From contig DIEP01000149.1 in NCBI GenBank assembly GCA_002418685.1, positions 1 through 13,577 of the forward strand: a stretch of DNA of 13,577 nucleotides, given 5' to 3'. Shown one piece after another: positions 5,759 through 13,324 of the stretch; the first letter of the stretch is position 1, and the number at the start of each line of letters is the position of its first letter. The position numbers were made by a program, and so were the translations under genes. This DNA comes from Ignavibacteria bacterium UBA5771. GTDB taxonomy: Bacteria; Bacteroidota; Ignavibacteria; Kapaibacteriales; UBA2268. The notes under the pieces are model-generated. The model was given only the letters and a program-made list of their open reading frames with translations. It made no database searches and was not told the DNA's origin.

Positions 5759-6448
5759 ATGAACAAGAGCATTAGCTCCAAATTCTCAATATTTGCTGTT
5801 ATTCTTATAGCGGCAATCACGTTAGGTCTAAGTTCATGTACTAACAATGACCCAATTTCAACAAATCCAGGAAATAATAGTCCTGTAATTCCCGAGTATG
5901 TCTCAGCAGGTACTCAAGTTGATGACTTGCAAATATCTGAAGCAACAATGGATAATCCCGCTGTGTTGCAAAATGATATGGAACCTGAGCGATTGCAAAG
6001 AGGCATGCAGTTCTGTCAGAGAGAACCACAGTTTAGATTCAGGCCTATTTTCCAGAATTTGAATCTAACACAAACACAGCTTGATTCAATCAAAGTGTTT
6101 ATGCAAGAGCAAAATGACTGCCAACGAATCGCAAGAGCAGAGTTCTATAACACAATTATTGTGTTTATTGATCGGGCTAATACTCAGCGACAAGCAGTTA
6201 TTGATAGCGTACAACAAGGACTACTCGACCGCGAATCTGCTATGCAAAGGTTTGTCCAAATCAATAGGGAAATGCATCTCGCAATTGCAAACTCAGGTGC
6301 ACAACAAACTTTAAGAACTGCTTTGCAAGCCTGCACTGAAACTTTGTTTGCTAATATTCGGTCTATTTTAACCACTGAACAATTAGTAAAATGGGATACA
6401 TGGGTTGCTAATCACAATGGTCCAAACCCAAGAAGGGGAAGAGGATAA
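5759..6448 (+). CDS. LTxxQ-motif (Spy/CpxP-like) lipoprotein
   Basis: This is a secreted, lipid-anchored protein of 229 residues. Residues 1-26 form a type II signal peptide with hydrophobic core FAVILIAAITLGL and lipobox LSSC, so the mature protein begins at C27. A Thr/Asn/Pro-rich linker follows (28-50). The helical region has LNLTQTQLDSI (101-111) and ILTTEQLVKW (203-212), two LTxxQ motifs about 100 residues apart; this spacing and helix-rich composition recall the Spy/CpxP periplasmic chaperone fold. Three further cysteines (C86, C121, C192) might form disulfides. The C-terminus is short, basic and Gly/Arg-rich (PNPRRGRG). Spy and CpxP themselves are soluble, so membrane anchoring is a difference. 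No two-component or metal-resistance gene is adjacent, so envelope-stress control is only a guess. Lipoprotein call firm; chaperone role moderate. Confidence 0.75.
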   Translation: MNKSISSKFSIFAVILIAAITLGLSSCTNNDPISTNPGNNSPVIPEYVSAGTQVDDLQISEATMDNPAVLQNDMEPERLQRGMQFCQREPQFRFRPIFQNLNLTQTQLDSIKVFMQEQNDCQRIARAEFYNTIIVFIDRANTQRQAVIDSVQQGLLDRESAMQRFVQINREMHLAIANSGAQQTLRTALQACTETLFANIRSILTTEQLVKWDTWVANHNGPNPRRGRG

Positions 6449-6478
6449 GATTTCTCTTTTTCCACAACTATTGAAAAT

Positions 6479-6513
6479 AAAAAACCTACAAGTTTTCTTG
6501 TAGGTTTTTTTTT
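6479..6513. terminator. bidirectional intrinsic terminator
   Basis: CCTACAAG (6485-6492), loop TTTT, CTTGTAGG (6497-6504) form a perfect 8-bp stem. It is followed on the plus strand by nine T (6505-6513) and preceded by six A (6479-6484), which become a T-run on the minus strand. It can therefore stop both the plus-strand lipoprotein transcript and the minus-strand rpmG transcript. It lies 30 bases after the lipoprotein stop and 37 bases beyond the rpmG stop. Confidence 0.9.
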
Positions 6514-6550
6514 ATCTTTAGCGATTAGGACGAAAAGATTTTTAATTTTG

Positions 6551-6730
6551 TTATTTGATCTCTTTATGAAGAGTGACTCTTCGTAGAAATGGGTTGTATT
6601 TTCGTAATTCAAGGCGAGAGGGTGTGTTCTGTCTATTCTTGGTTGTTGTATAACGAGAAGGAGTTTTACCCTCTGCACGAGCTTCCGTACACTCAACAGT
6701 AATGTTTATTCTTTGTTCTTTCTTTGCCAT
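6551..6730 (-). CDS. rpmG: 50S ribosomal protein L33
   Basis: This 59-residue basic protein of the large ribosomal subunit begins MAKKEQRINITVECTEA. RYTTTKNRQNTPSRLELRKY (25-44) is the diagnostic L33 segment, and it ends RVTLHKEIK, like the -IYKEAKIK end of the E. coli protein. Only one cysteine (C14) is present, so the four-cysteine zinc site of the C+ paralogue is missing and this is the zinc-independent C- form. The gene sits alone between nuoN and a convergent lipoprotein gene, not beside rpmB or the secE/nusG cluster where L33 is often found. It has its own TAnnTTTG box upstream and the shared terminator downstream. No Shine-Dalgarno sequence precedes the ATG. Confidence 0.95.
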   Translation of the reverse strand: MAKKEQRINITVECTEARAEGKTPSRYTTTKNRQNTPSRLELRKYNPFLRRVTLHKEIK

Positions 6731-6756
6731 AATATTTGTGTATTTTTATAATTATA

Positions 6757-6764
6757 CAAAATTA
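6757..6764 (-). promoter_or_regulatory. putative -7 box (TAATTTTG, minus) of rpmG
   Basis: On the minus strand TAATTTTG is followed by TATAATTA; the whole 16-base string is repeated exactly upstream of the DedA gene (13324-13309). The box ends 26 bases before the rpmG ATG. No TTG is seen at the expected -33 position, which is T-rich. It lies in the 66-base gap after nuoN, so rpmG probably has its own start even if nuo transcription reads through. Confidence 0.45.
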
Positions 6765-6796
6765 CGAAAAATAATAAAAATTATTTGAAAATATCT

Positions 6797-8308
6797 TTAT
6801 TTAAAAAAGAGAATAGCAAAATTCATTATAGTATTTGGAAACAGTCCAAGAAAAATAACGCCGATAACTGAGATAATCACAGATATATTCGCTAAACCAA
6901 TATGCACTTTCTCAATTTCTCCACTTTGTGTTTTAAAATACATGTTGACAATCAGTCCAATATAAAAATAAAGAGAGATAAGCGTGGCAATGACCGCAAC
7001 AATTGTCAACCAAAGGTATCCACTTTCGATTGCAGCATAGAATAAAAAGTATTTCCCAAAGAACCCTGCAAATGGTGGAATTCCTGCAAGTGAAAGCATA
7101 AATATTGCCATCGAAGCCGCGAGGAACGGATTGTTTTTGCTCAAACCATTATAATCTGACAATTCTAATTGTTGGTCATTTTCTTTTTCAATAAGCGAAA
7201 CGATAATAAAAGCACCAATTTGCATTAGAACATAAGCGGAAGCATAAAATATAATTCCGCTCCAACCATCTGAATTATTTGCTACTATTCCCATCATCAT
7301 ATATCCCGCATGAGCAACTGAAGAAAATGCAAGCATTCGCTTTACATTTGTCTGCATAAGAGCAGTGATATTTCCCACTAACATTGTAAATGCGGCGATA
7401 ACTGCAAGTATCTCTCGGAAATATTGAGTAATGAAATTCGATGTGTGAGTTAATTGCCCTGCTGATGATAAATTCATTGGAATTACTGCTTTCGCAATAA
7501 TGATAAAAGCTACAAATGCAGCGGATTTGCCTGCTGTGCTCATAAATGCAGAAACAACTGTTGGCGCACCCGTGTAAACATCAGGTGCCCATTGATGGAA
7601 TGGGAAAGTCGAAGCTTTGAAGGATAATCCTACGATTAATAAACCAATCCCAATTGCAAGATAAATAGTATTGAATTGGTTATTCATAATTTTAGTATGA
7701 ATTAGAGAAAGGTCAAGCGATCCCGTGCTTCCATATATCATTGCCATTCCATAAACAAGGAACCCTGTTGCAAATGCTCCAAGCAAAAAATATTTGAGCG
7801 AGGCTTCGATATTGCTTGTTTTATTGCGAATAAATCCTGAAAGCACATAAAACGGGATAGACATTGTTTCAATTCCGAGGAATAAAATCACCAAACTATT
7901 CGAATGTGCAATTAGCATCATTCCCAGAAAAGAAAAAGATAGCAATGAATAGAATTCTTTATGCTCATAATTTTCACGAATCAAGTATTGACGCACTCCA
8001 AAAAGTGTTAATAGACCTGCAACTGCAAATATCAAATCAAAGAAAATTGTATATGATGAAAGCACAATAGAATTTTTCAAAAATTCTGAGAGAAAATCTC
8101 CCGTTTGATTAATATTTACTAATGGTGTAGCAAATTCAGGTTGAGATAATAAAAATAAGTTGGCAACAATAATCAATATAAAATTCAGAAGTGTTGTATA
8201 AAAAATAATTTTCTTATTTGACCCTGAAAATACATCTATGATTGGAGTGAATAAAGCAAACAATGATGCAATTAAGAGAGGTATAAAATATAATAATTGA
8301 GTATCCAT
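6797..8308 (-). CDS. nuoN: NADH-quinone oxidoreductase subunit N
   Basis: NuoN is one of three antiporter-like subunits of complex I that form proton channels in the inner membrane. It has 503 residues (E. coli about 485) and about 14 hydrophobic segments. Key charges are kept: E147 in LFLGIETMSIPFY (142-154, glutamate of TM5), K231 in LSFKASTFPFHQWAPD (228-243, lysine of the broken TM7) and K261 in STAGKSAAF (TM8). GAPTVVSAFMS (247-257) is typical of NuoN rather than NuoM or NuoL. It is last in the nuoL-M-N order, with 18 bases between the nuoM stop and its ATG. No terminator is visible between it and rpmG. Closely related Mrp antiporter subunits are excluded by this gene order and the NuoN-type motifs. 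Confidence 0.95.
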   Translation of the reverse strand: MDTQLLYFIPLLIASLFALFTPIIDVFSGSNKKIIFYTTLLNFILIIVANLFLLSQPEFATPLVNINQTGDFLSEFLKNSIVLSSYTIFFDLIFAVAGLLTLFGVRQYLIRENYEHKEFYSLLSFSFLGMMLIAHSNSLVILFLGIETMSIPFYVLSGFIRNKTSNIEASLKYFLLGAFATGFLVYGMAMIYGSTGSLDLSLIHTKIMNNQFNTIYLAIGIGLLIVGLSFKASTFPFHQWAPDVYTGAPTVVSAFMSTAGKSAAFVAFIIIAKAVIPMNLSSAGQLTHTSNFITQYFREILAVIAAFTMLVGNITALMQTNVKRMLAFSSVAHAGYMMMGIVANNSDGWSGIIFYASAYVLMQIGAFIIVSLIEKENDQQLELSDYNGLSKNNPFLAASMAIFMLSLAGIPPFAGFFGKYFLFYAAIESGYLWLTIVAVIATLISLYFYIGLIVNMYFKTQSGEIEKVHIGLANISVIISVIGVIFLGLFPNTIMNFAILFFK

Positions 8309-8326
8309 AGTTAATTATCCATTCCT

Positions 8327-9928
8327 TTATTTAACAGGTTTATTTTGATTAGATTGCTGAATTGCGTTCGATGGTGATTTCGGTAATTCTACGGTTTGCA
8401 ATTGGGGAAAAGATCCATGTCCGAATTTTATTGTTTCAATTTTATTAACTAATGTGCGAGTAGAATTTTCGGAAATATGCAAGAATGTTTTGGGATAAAC
8501 ACCGATCCATAGAATAAACACAACTATTGGAACAAGTATTGTCCATTCTCTTTTTGATAAATCTTTTAAATTGAAATTGGCGGGATTATCATTAGTTCCG
8601 AAGAACACTCTCTGAAACATCCAAAGCAAATAAACTGCGGCAAAAATTACCCCAAAAGCTCCAACGATTGTGTATGCCCAAGAATTAAGGAAAGGTGAAG
8701 TGAATGCTCCGAGCAATGTCATAAATTCACCCACAAACCCATTCAAACCGGGCAATCCGGCGCTTGCGAACATTGCTATACCAAAAAATGTTGAGAATAC
8801 AGGCATAACCCTTGCAATACCTCCATATTCTGAAATCTCACGTGTATGACGGCGTTCATAAAGCATACCAACAAGCAGGAATAACATACCTGTCGATAAA
8901 CCATGATTAACCATTTGAATTATTGCACCCTGCAAGCCAATTGCCGTAATTGAGAAAATTCCAAGCACAACAAATCCCATGTGGCTTACAGATGAATAAG
9001 CAACAAGTCGTTTGATATCTGTTTGCACAATTGAAACTAAAGCTCCGTATATTATTCCAATAACTGCAAACCATGAAATTAAAGACCCATATTCAATTGA
9101 TGAAGTGGGGAATAAATCAAGATTATATCTTATTAAACCATAAGTTCCCATCTTCAAAAGGATACTTGCAAGTATGACAGAGCCAGGTGTGGGAGCTTCC
9201 GTATGTGCGTCGGGCAACCAAGTGTGCAATGGAAATAACGGAACTTTAATGAAAAATGAAATTGCAAATCCCCAAAAAAGCCATCCTTGTATATTTTGCG
9301 GAATGAGATTCGATACTTCGCGTATTTTTAGATAATTTGTCGTAAAGCCCGTTTCAAGGATTTCTGTGCCAACATAGTTTCCAAGCCATATAATCGACAC
9401 AAGCATTAGCAATGAGCCAAACATCGTGAAGATAAAGAACTTTACTGCGGCATATATTCTATTCTTGCTACCCCAAATACCAATTATGAAATACATTGGT
9501 ATAAGTATCAATTCCCAGAAAATATAAAATAAGAATAAATCGAGAGAAATGAACACTCCCACCATTGCAAATTCAAGCAAAAGAATCATAAAGTAATATT
9601 CTTTCTCTCTTTCGCGAATTGCACTGAAACTTGCAAGAATAGTGATTGGTGAAATAAATACTGTTAGCATCACAAGCAACATCGATAAGCCATCAATTCC
9701 AATGCGGAACCCTGCATCGATTGTGGGAACCCAGATAGTCTCCTGATAAAATTGGAAATTTGGATTGCTCGAATCGAAATTGAATAATATAAAAAGTGAT
9801 GCAACGAAAGTAAGAAGAGATATAGCCAAAGAAAAGTATTTAATTAACTTTGTTTTCTCCTTTGAAAAAAATAGGATAATCACAGATCCAAGTAAGGGCA
9901 AAAATAATGTGCAATAAAGAGATGTCAT
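8327..9928 (-). CDS. nuoM: NADH-quinone oxidoreductase subunit M
   Basis: NuoM is the middle antiporter-like subunit of the complex I membrane arm. It has 533 residues (E. coli 509) with about 14 hydrophobic segments and a hydrophilic, Gln/Asn/Ser/Pro-rich tail (about 495-533) longer than usual. Conserved residues are E139 in FYIFWELILIPMY (134-146), K228 in FFIKVPLFPLHTWLPDAHTE (225-244) and K259 in ASILLKMGTYG; the run on to EAPTPGSV is diagnostic for NuoM. RIGIDGLSMLLV (75-86) and DIKRLVAYSSVSHMG (about 307-321) are also family features. It lies 25 bases downstream of nuoL and 18 bases upstream of nuoN, all on the minus strand, so they form one transcript. No Shine-Dalgarno sequence precedes the ATG. 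Confidence 0.96.
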   Translation of the reverse strand: MTSLYCTLFLPLLGSVIILFFSKEKTKLIKYFSLAISLLTFVASLFILFNFDSSNPNFQFYQETIWVPTIDAGFRIGIDGLSMLLVMLTVFISPITILASFSAIREREKEYYFMILLLEFAMVGVFISLDLFLFYIFWELILIPMYFIIGIWGSKNRIYAAVKFFIFTMFGSLLMLVSIIWLGNYVGTEILETGFTTNYLKIREVSNLIPQNIQGWLFWGFAISFFIKVPLFPLHTWLPDAHTEAPTPGSVILASILLKMGTYGLIRYNLDLFPTSSIEYGSLISWFAVIGIIYGALVSIVQTDIKRLVAYSSVSHMGFVVLGIFSITAIGLQGAIIQMVNHGLSTGMLFLLVGMLYERRHTREISEYGGIARVMPVFSTFFGIAMFASAGLPGLNGFVGEFMTLLGAFTSPFLNSWAYTIVGAFGVIFAAVYLLWMFQRVFFGTNDNPANFNLKDLSKREWTILVPIVVFILWIGVYPKTFLHISENSTRTLVNKIETIKFGHGSFPQLQTVELPKSPSNAIQQSNQNKPVK

Positions 9929-9953
9929 ATTTTTTAGTATTTTTTCATAAAGA

Positions 9954-11927
9954 TTATAAAATAATTAATAACCATGTCAAAATTATTACTGCCCCTGCAA
10001 GCATATAAACTGCATAGCTTTGAGCATATCCATTTTGAATTTTCCGAACTTTGCTTCCTAGCCAAACAGTTCCCGCGGCAGTTCCATTGATAAATCCATC
10101 TATTATTTTCACATCAACGATTTTCCACAGAGCATTGCGTGAAATCGCAAAAATAGGATCGACTATTCCATAAAAATAGATTTCGTCCAAGTAGTATTTA
10201 TTAAATAATATCTTGAATGCTGATGTGAAACTTAGCACAATCCGACGCGGAACAGACCATTTGCTGTCATAATAATACCATCGATATGCTAACCATATAC
10301 CAAGCACCGCTATACCAATCGAAACCAACATCAAAATGTATTCTCCTGCGGCTATATGACTTTCAGGATTCATAGAAAGCACAAAATATGTGTCTTTGAA
10401 AATTGGATGGAGGAAATTCTCAATGAAATTCGGTTTGTCGCTGAACCAGAAGCCAAGTGCATAAGGTATTCCCAAAAATCCACCAAATGCAGACAGAAAA
10501 GCAAGAATCACAAGAGGTATAGTCATTACTTTGGGCGATTCGTGTGGATGAACGTGCTTTGCATCAAATCGCTCCTCGCCATTAAACACGAGATTGACAA
10601 GCCTGAACATATAAAAAGCAGTAAATAATGCTGACACGGCAAGAATTAGCCAGATAATTATACCGCCATGATTAAACGTTTGCCAAAGAATTTCATCTTT
10701 TGAGAAAAATCCACTAAATAGAGGAATACCGGAAATTGCAAGTGCTGCAATATAAAATGTCTTATATGTTGTTGGCATATATTTTTTCAGTCCACCCATT
10801 TTCTTGATATTTTCTTCATCATGCATGCCGTGCATAACTGAACCCGCTCCCAAGAAGAGAAGCCCCTTGAAAAAAGCATGCGTCATAACATGGAAAATCG
10901 CCGCAGTATATGCCCCAATGCCAAGAGCAGCGAACATATACCCAAGCTGACTGACAGTCGAATATGCTAATACTTTTTTGATTCCATTTTGAACTAAAGC
11001 AGTAGAGGCAGCATAAATTGCAGTGATGGCACCAACGATTGCAACAATAAGCATTGTGGTAGGGGAGAGAGCAAAGAGTAAAGAGTTACGAGCAAGAAGG
11101 AAAATACCAGCTGTTACCATTGTTGCTGCATGAATAAGTGCTGATACAGGCGTTGGACCTGCCATAGCATCCGGAAGCCATATTGCAAGAGGAATTTGAG
11201 CAGATTTTCCCGTTGCACCCAGAAATAACAGCAAAGTGATTGCTGTAATCAAACCCTGAGAACTATAGAGTGCTATGTTTGCATTGAGTGTAGAGTGCAG
11301 CTCAGTATATTGCAATGTCCCAAAATTGAGATAAATTAGAAACATTGCAATAAGAAAACCAAAATCACCAACACGATTCACAATAAACGCTTTATTCGCT
11401 GCATCACCTGTCCATTTTATTCTCACACCTTCAAATTTTCTATCATACCAAAAACCAATCAAAAGATATGAACAAAGCCCCACTCCTTCCCATCCGAGAA
11501 AAGTGAGCAAGAAATTGCTTGCAAGCACAAGGTTGAGCATCATAAATATGAACAAGTTCATATACGCAAAAAAACGAGCGAATCCGCGGTCCTTGTGCAT
11601 ATATCCAATAGAATAAATGTGAATGAGCAAGCCAACACCCGTAATGATCAATGAATAGAGAATTGACAGCTGATCAACTTGATATGAAACGTTGATAGTG
11701 AAATAACCCGCAGCAATCCATTCATAAATATTGACAATTACAGGACTCTCAATTGGATGAGAAAGTAAATTGAGGAATATTATAAATGAAATGATGAAGG
11801 AAGCCCCAACAGTTGCTGATGCAATAGTCCCGATTAACGCTTCTTTTTTGAGGAATTTCCCCAATAGCCCGTTAATCAAAAATCCGAAAAATGGGAGTAG
11901 CGGAACTAACCAGATAATATCGTACAT
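9954..11927 (-). CDS. nuoL: NADH-quinone oxidoreductase subunit L
   Basis: NuoL is the distal antiporter-like subunit of complex I, whose long lateral helix spans NuoM and NuoN. It has 657 residues (E. coli 613), with the standard proton-channel core: E147 in FLGWEGVGLCSYLLIGFW (143-160), K241 in GATGKSAQIPLAIWLPDAMA (237-256) and AGPTPVSALIHAATMVTAG (256-274). GIKKVLAYSTVSQLGYM follows. The C-terminal part holds the lateral-helix region, starting near NKYYLDEIY, then a last membrane helix close to the C-terminus, so the subunit is complete. The ATG at 11927 is preceded by a close AGGA (11934-11931). It lies 78 bases after the phosphatidyltransferase stop. nuoK and nuoJ, normally directly upstream, are not present. 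The 78-base leader has only a near-miss promoter box (TAATTTG, one base short). Confidence 0.96.
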   Translation of the reverse strand: MYDIIWLVPLLPFFGFLINGLLGKFLKKEALIGTIASATVGASFIISFIIFLNLLSHPIESPVIVNIYEWIAAGYFTINVSYQVDQLSILYSLIITGVGLLIHIYSIGYMHKDRGFARFFAYMNLFIFMMLNLVLASNFLLTFLGWEGVGLCSYLLIGFWYDRKFEGVRIKWTGDAANKAFIVNRVGDFGFLIAMFLIYLNFGTLQYTELHSTLNANIALYSSQGLITAITLLLFLGATGKSAQIPLAIWLPDAMAGPTPVSALIHAATMVTAGIFLLARNSLLFALSPTTMLIVAIVGAITAIYAASTALVQNGIKKVLAYSTVSQLGYMFAALGIGAYTAAIFHVMTHAFFKGLLFLGAGSVMHGMHDEENIKKMGGLKKYMPTTYKTFYIAALAISGIPLFSGFFSKDEILWQTFNHGGIIIWLILAVSALFTAFYMFRLVNLVFNGEERFDAKHVHPHESPKVMTIPLVILAFLSAFGGFLGIPYALGFWFSDKPNFIENFLHPIFKDTYFVLSMNPESHIAAGEYILMLVSIGIAVLGIWLAYRWYYYDSKWSVPRRIVLSFTSAFKILFNKYYLDEIYFYGIVDPIFAISRNALWKIVDVKIIDGFINGTAAGTVWLGSKVRKIQNGYAQSYAVYMLAGAVIILTWLLIIL

Positions 11928-12005
11928 AATTCCTGATAAATTTTCAATAAAGAATTTTAAAAAAAAGCAAATTACTGAAAATTTGAAAAATAAGGAAAAA
12001 TTATT

Positions 12006-12539
12006 TTATTGTTCATGTTTAATCTCACTTAAAAATTTTCTTATCTCAACAATATAAATGCAACTTGAAATAAACATGAGGAAAGTTGTGATAATTAGCA
12101 AATATGGATTAATATAGGGTATTTTTAAAATTGCACCAAGTAAGGATGTCGCAAGACAAAATGCTGCAATCTTCCCAAGTGTATTAGATGGTGTTATAGA
12201 ATTATATTTTCGGAAAATATGACTTCCATAAATAAGTTGAGCGCCATCTCTCACTATTACAAAGATAAAAAACCACAGTGGGATAAAATTTTTGATTACT
12301 AATACAAGCCCTATGACTCCATAAAGAACTTTATCAGCAAAAGGATCAAACGCTTTTCCGAATTCAGATACTTGATGGAATCGTCGTGCCACCCAGCCAT
12401 CCAATAAATCCAATGAATAAGCAATCACTATAAAAACAAGCGCTATTGTTGTGTCGTTATAATATAATGAGTAACCAATAAAAGGCACAAGCAGAAGTCT
12501 AATAAAACTCAATAAATTAGGAATAGTCCAAATTTTCAT
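12006..12539 (-). CDS. CDP-alcohol phosphatidyltransferase (PgsA-like)
   Basis: This integral membrane enzyme transfers a phosphatidyl group from CDP-diacylglycerol to a small alcohol. It has 177 residues from the ATG at 12539. The signature D-x2-DG-x2-AR-x8-G-x3-D-x3-D is complete: D44, D47, G48, A51, R52, G61, D65, D69; these residues bind the CDP moiety and two metal ions. The N-terminus IPNLLSFIRLLLVPF (6-20) and PSNTLGKIAAF (117-127) resemble phosphatidylglycerophosphate synthase, the most likely identity, though short cardiolipin-synthase-type and other CDP-alcohol enzymes cannot be excluded. About five to six hydrophobic segments are present. The frame is open up to 12593, but the extra 18 codons contain the TAAATTTG promoter box, so the internal ATG is chosen. 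It is upstream of nuoL on the same strand. Confidence 0.85.
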   Translation of the reverse strand: MKIWTIPNLLSFIRLLLVPFIGYSLYYNDTTIALVFIVIAYSLDLLDGWVARRFHQVSEFGKAFDPFADKVLYGVIGLVLVIKNFIPLWFFIFVIVRDGAQLIYGSHIFRKYNSITPSNTLGKIAAFCLATSLLGAILKIPYINPYLLIITTFLMFISSCIYIVEIRKFLSEIKHEQ

Positions 12540-12566
12540 AATGTAAATTATTACCAATGAAAAAGG

Positions 12567-12593
12567 CAAATTTACCAAATTATTTAATAACAA
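12567..12593 (-). promoter_or_regulatory. putative promoter of the phosphatidyltransferase gene
   Basis: On the minus strand TAAATTTG (12574-12567) ends 27 bases before the ATG at 12539. A TTG (12593-12591) lies 16 bases further upstream, the same short spacing as at rsmG. With no comparable box before nuoL, this may also drive the nuoLMN genes. Confidence 0.4.
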
Positions 12594-12642
12594 CCGACAT
12601 AATCAGTAATCTGGAATGGATTGAATTTTACAAAATCTAAAT

Positions 12643-13296
12643 TTATGAGGGAGTGTCAGATGATTTATTCATTTTATGCTTGATTGCTTCAAAAACCATT
12701 GGCAAAATCGAAATAAAAATTATTGCAAAAATAACAAGAGAAAAATTCTCTTTGACAGCAGGTATGTTGCCAAAAAAATAACCAGCGAGTGTTGCGATTA
12801 ATACCCAAAGCACTCCACCTACAAGATTATATGCAATGAATTTTCCATAATGCATTTTGCCAATACCTGCAAGAAATGGTGCAAAAGTTCGCACAATCGG
12901 GACAAATCGTGCAAGAATAATAGTCTCTGACCCATATTTATTGAAAAATGAATGAGTTTTTTCAATATGCTTCTTTTTTATTGGGATCTTAGGGTGAGCA
13001 ATAATTTTCTCACCAAAGAAATGTCCAATCCAAAAGTTTGACGTATCTCCTAAAAATGCTGCTAAAATCAGGAATAAAACTATTGCCCAAATATTAAGCG
13101 AACCCAAAGCAGCCATTGCCCCTGCCGCGAATAATAAAGAATCACCAGGCAGAAATGGTGTGATTACTAGCCCAGTTTCAATAAAAATAATTATAAATAA
13201 TATAATGTATGTGGCAGTTCCATAAGTCGATATAAGTTCTTCGAGATGAACATCAATATGCAGAATAAAATCTATGAAATAAGCAATAATATCCAT
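12643..13296 (-). CDS. DedA-family membrane protein
   Basis: DedA (VTT/SNARE-associated domain) proteins are inner-membrane proteins needed for envelope homeostasis; some members recycle undecaprenyl phosphate or flip phospholipids. It has 217 residues, typical of the family. FIETGLVITPFLPGDSLLFA (38-57) contains E40 and D52, and ARFVPIVRTFAPFLAG (129-144) contains R130 and R136; the equivalents in E. coli YqjA/YghB (E39, D51, R130, R136) are essential. GDTSNFWIGHFFG (83-95) and KMHYGKFIAYNLVGGVLWV (147-165) are also family motifs, and a last hydrophobic helix (about 186-203) precedes a charged tail. The next gene on the same strand, the phosphatidyltransferase, is 103 bases away with its own promoter box, so co-transcription is possible but unproven. 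The substrate of this member cannot be assigned. Confidence 0.92.
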   Translation of the reverse strand: MDIIAYFIDFILHIDVHLEELISTYGTATYIILFIIIFIETGLVITPFLPGDSLLFAAGAMAALGSLNIWAIVLFLILAAFLGDTSNFWIGHFFGEKIIAHPKIPIKKKHIEKTHSFFNKYGSETIILARFVPIVRTFAPFLAGIGKMHYGKFIAYNLVGGVLWVLIATLAGYFFGNIPAVKENFSLVIFAIIFISILPMVFEAIKHKMNKSSDTPS

Positions 13297-13316
13297 TGTG
13301 CTTTGATTTAATTATA

Positions 13317-13324
13317 CAAAATTA
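13317..13324 (-). promoter_or_regulatory. putative -7 box (TAATTTTG, minus) of the DedA gene
   Basis: Minus-strand TAATTTTG ends 20 bases before the ATG at 13296 and continues as TATAATTA, identical over 16 bases to the rpmG leader (6764-6749). The nearest TTTG upstream (13340-13337) is only 12 bases from the box, too close for a standard -33 element. Confidence 0.45.

Noticed and set aside
6412..6696. Minus-strand 94-codon frame overlapping rpmG and the lipoprotein 3' end
   Set aside because: It crosses the bidirectional terminator and overlaps rpmG in another frame, whose L33 identity is unambiguous.
6797..11927. The three membrane genes as an Mrp sodium/proton antiporter or hydrogenase membrane module
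   Set aside because: The order L-M-N, the NuoM-specific HTWLPDAHTEAPTPGSV run and the C-terminal lateral helix of the NuoL-length protein fit complex I, and no MrpB-G or hydrogenase gene is nearby.
12540..12593. 18-residue upstream extension of the phosphatidyltransferase
   Set aside because: It overlaps the TAAATTTG promoter box, and the family motif IPNLLSFIR begins directly after the internal ATG.
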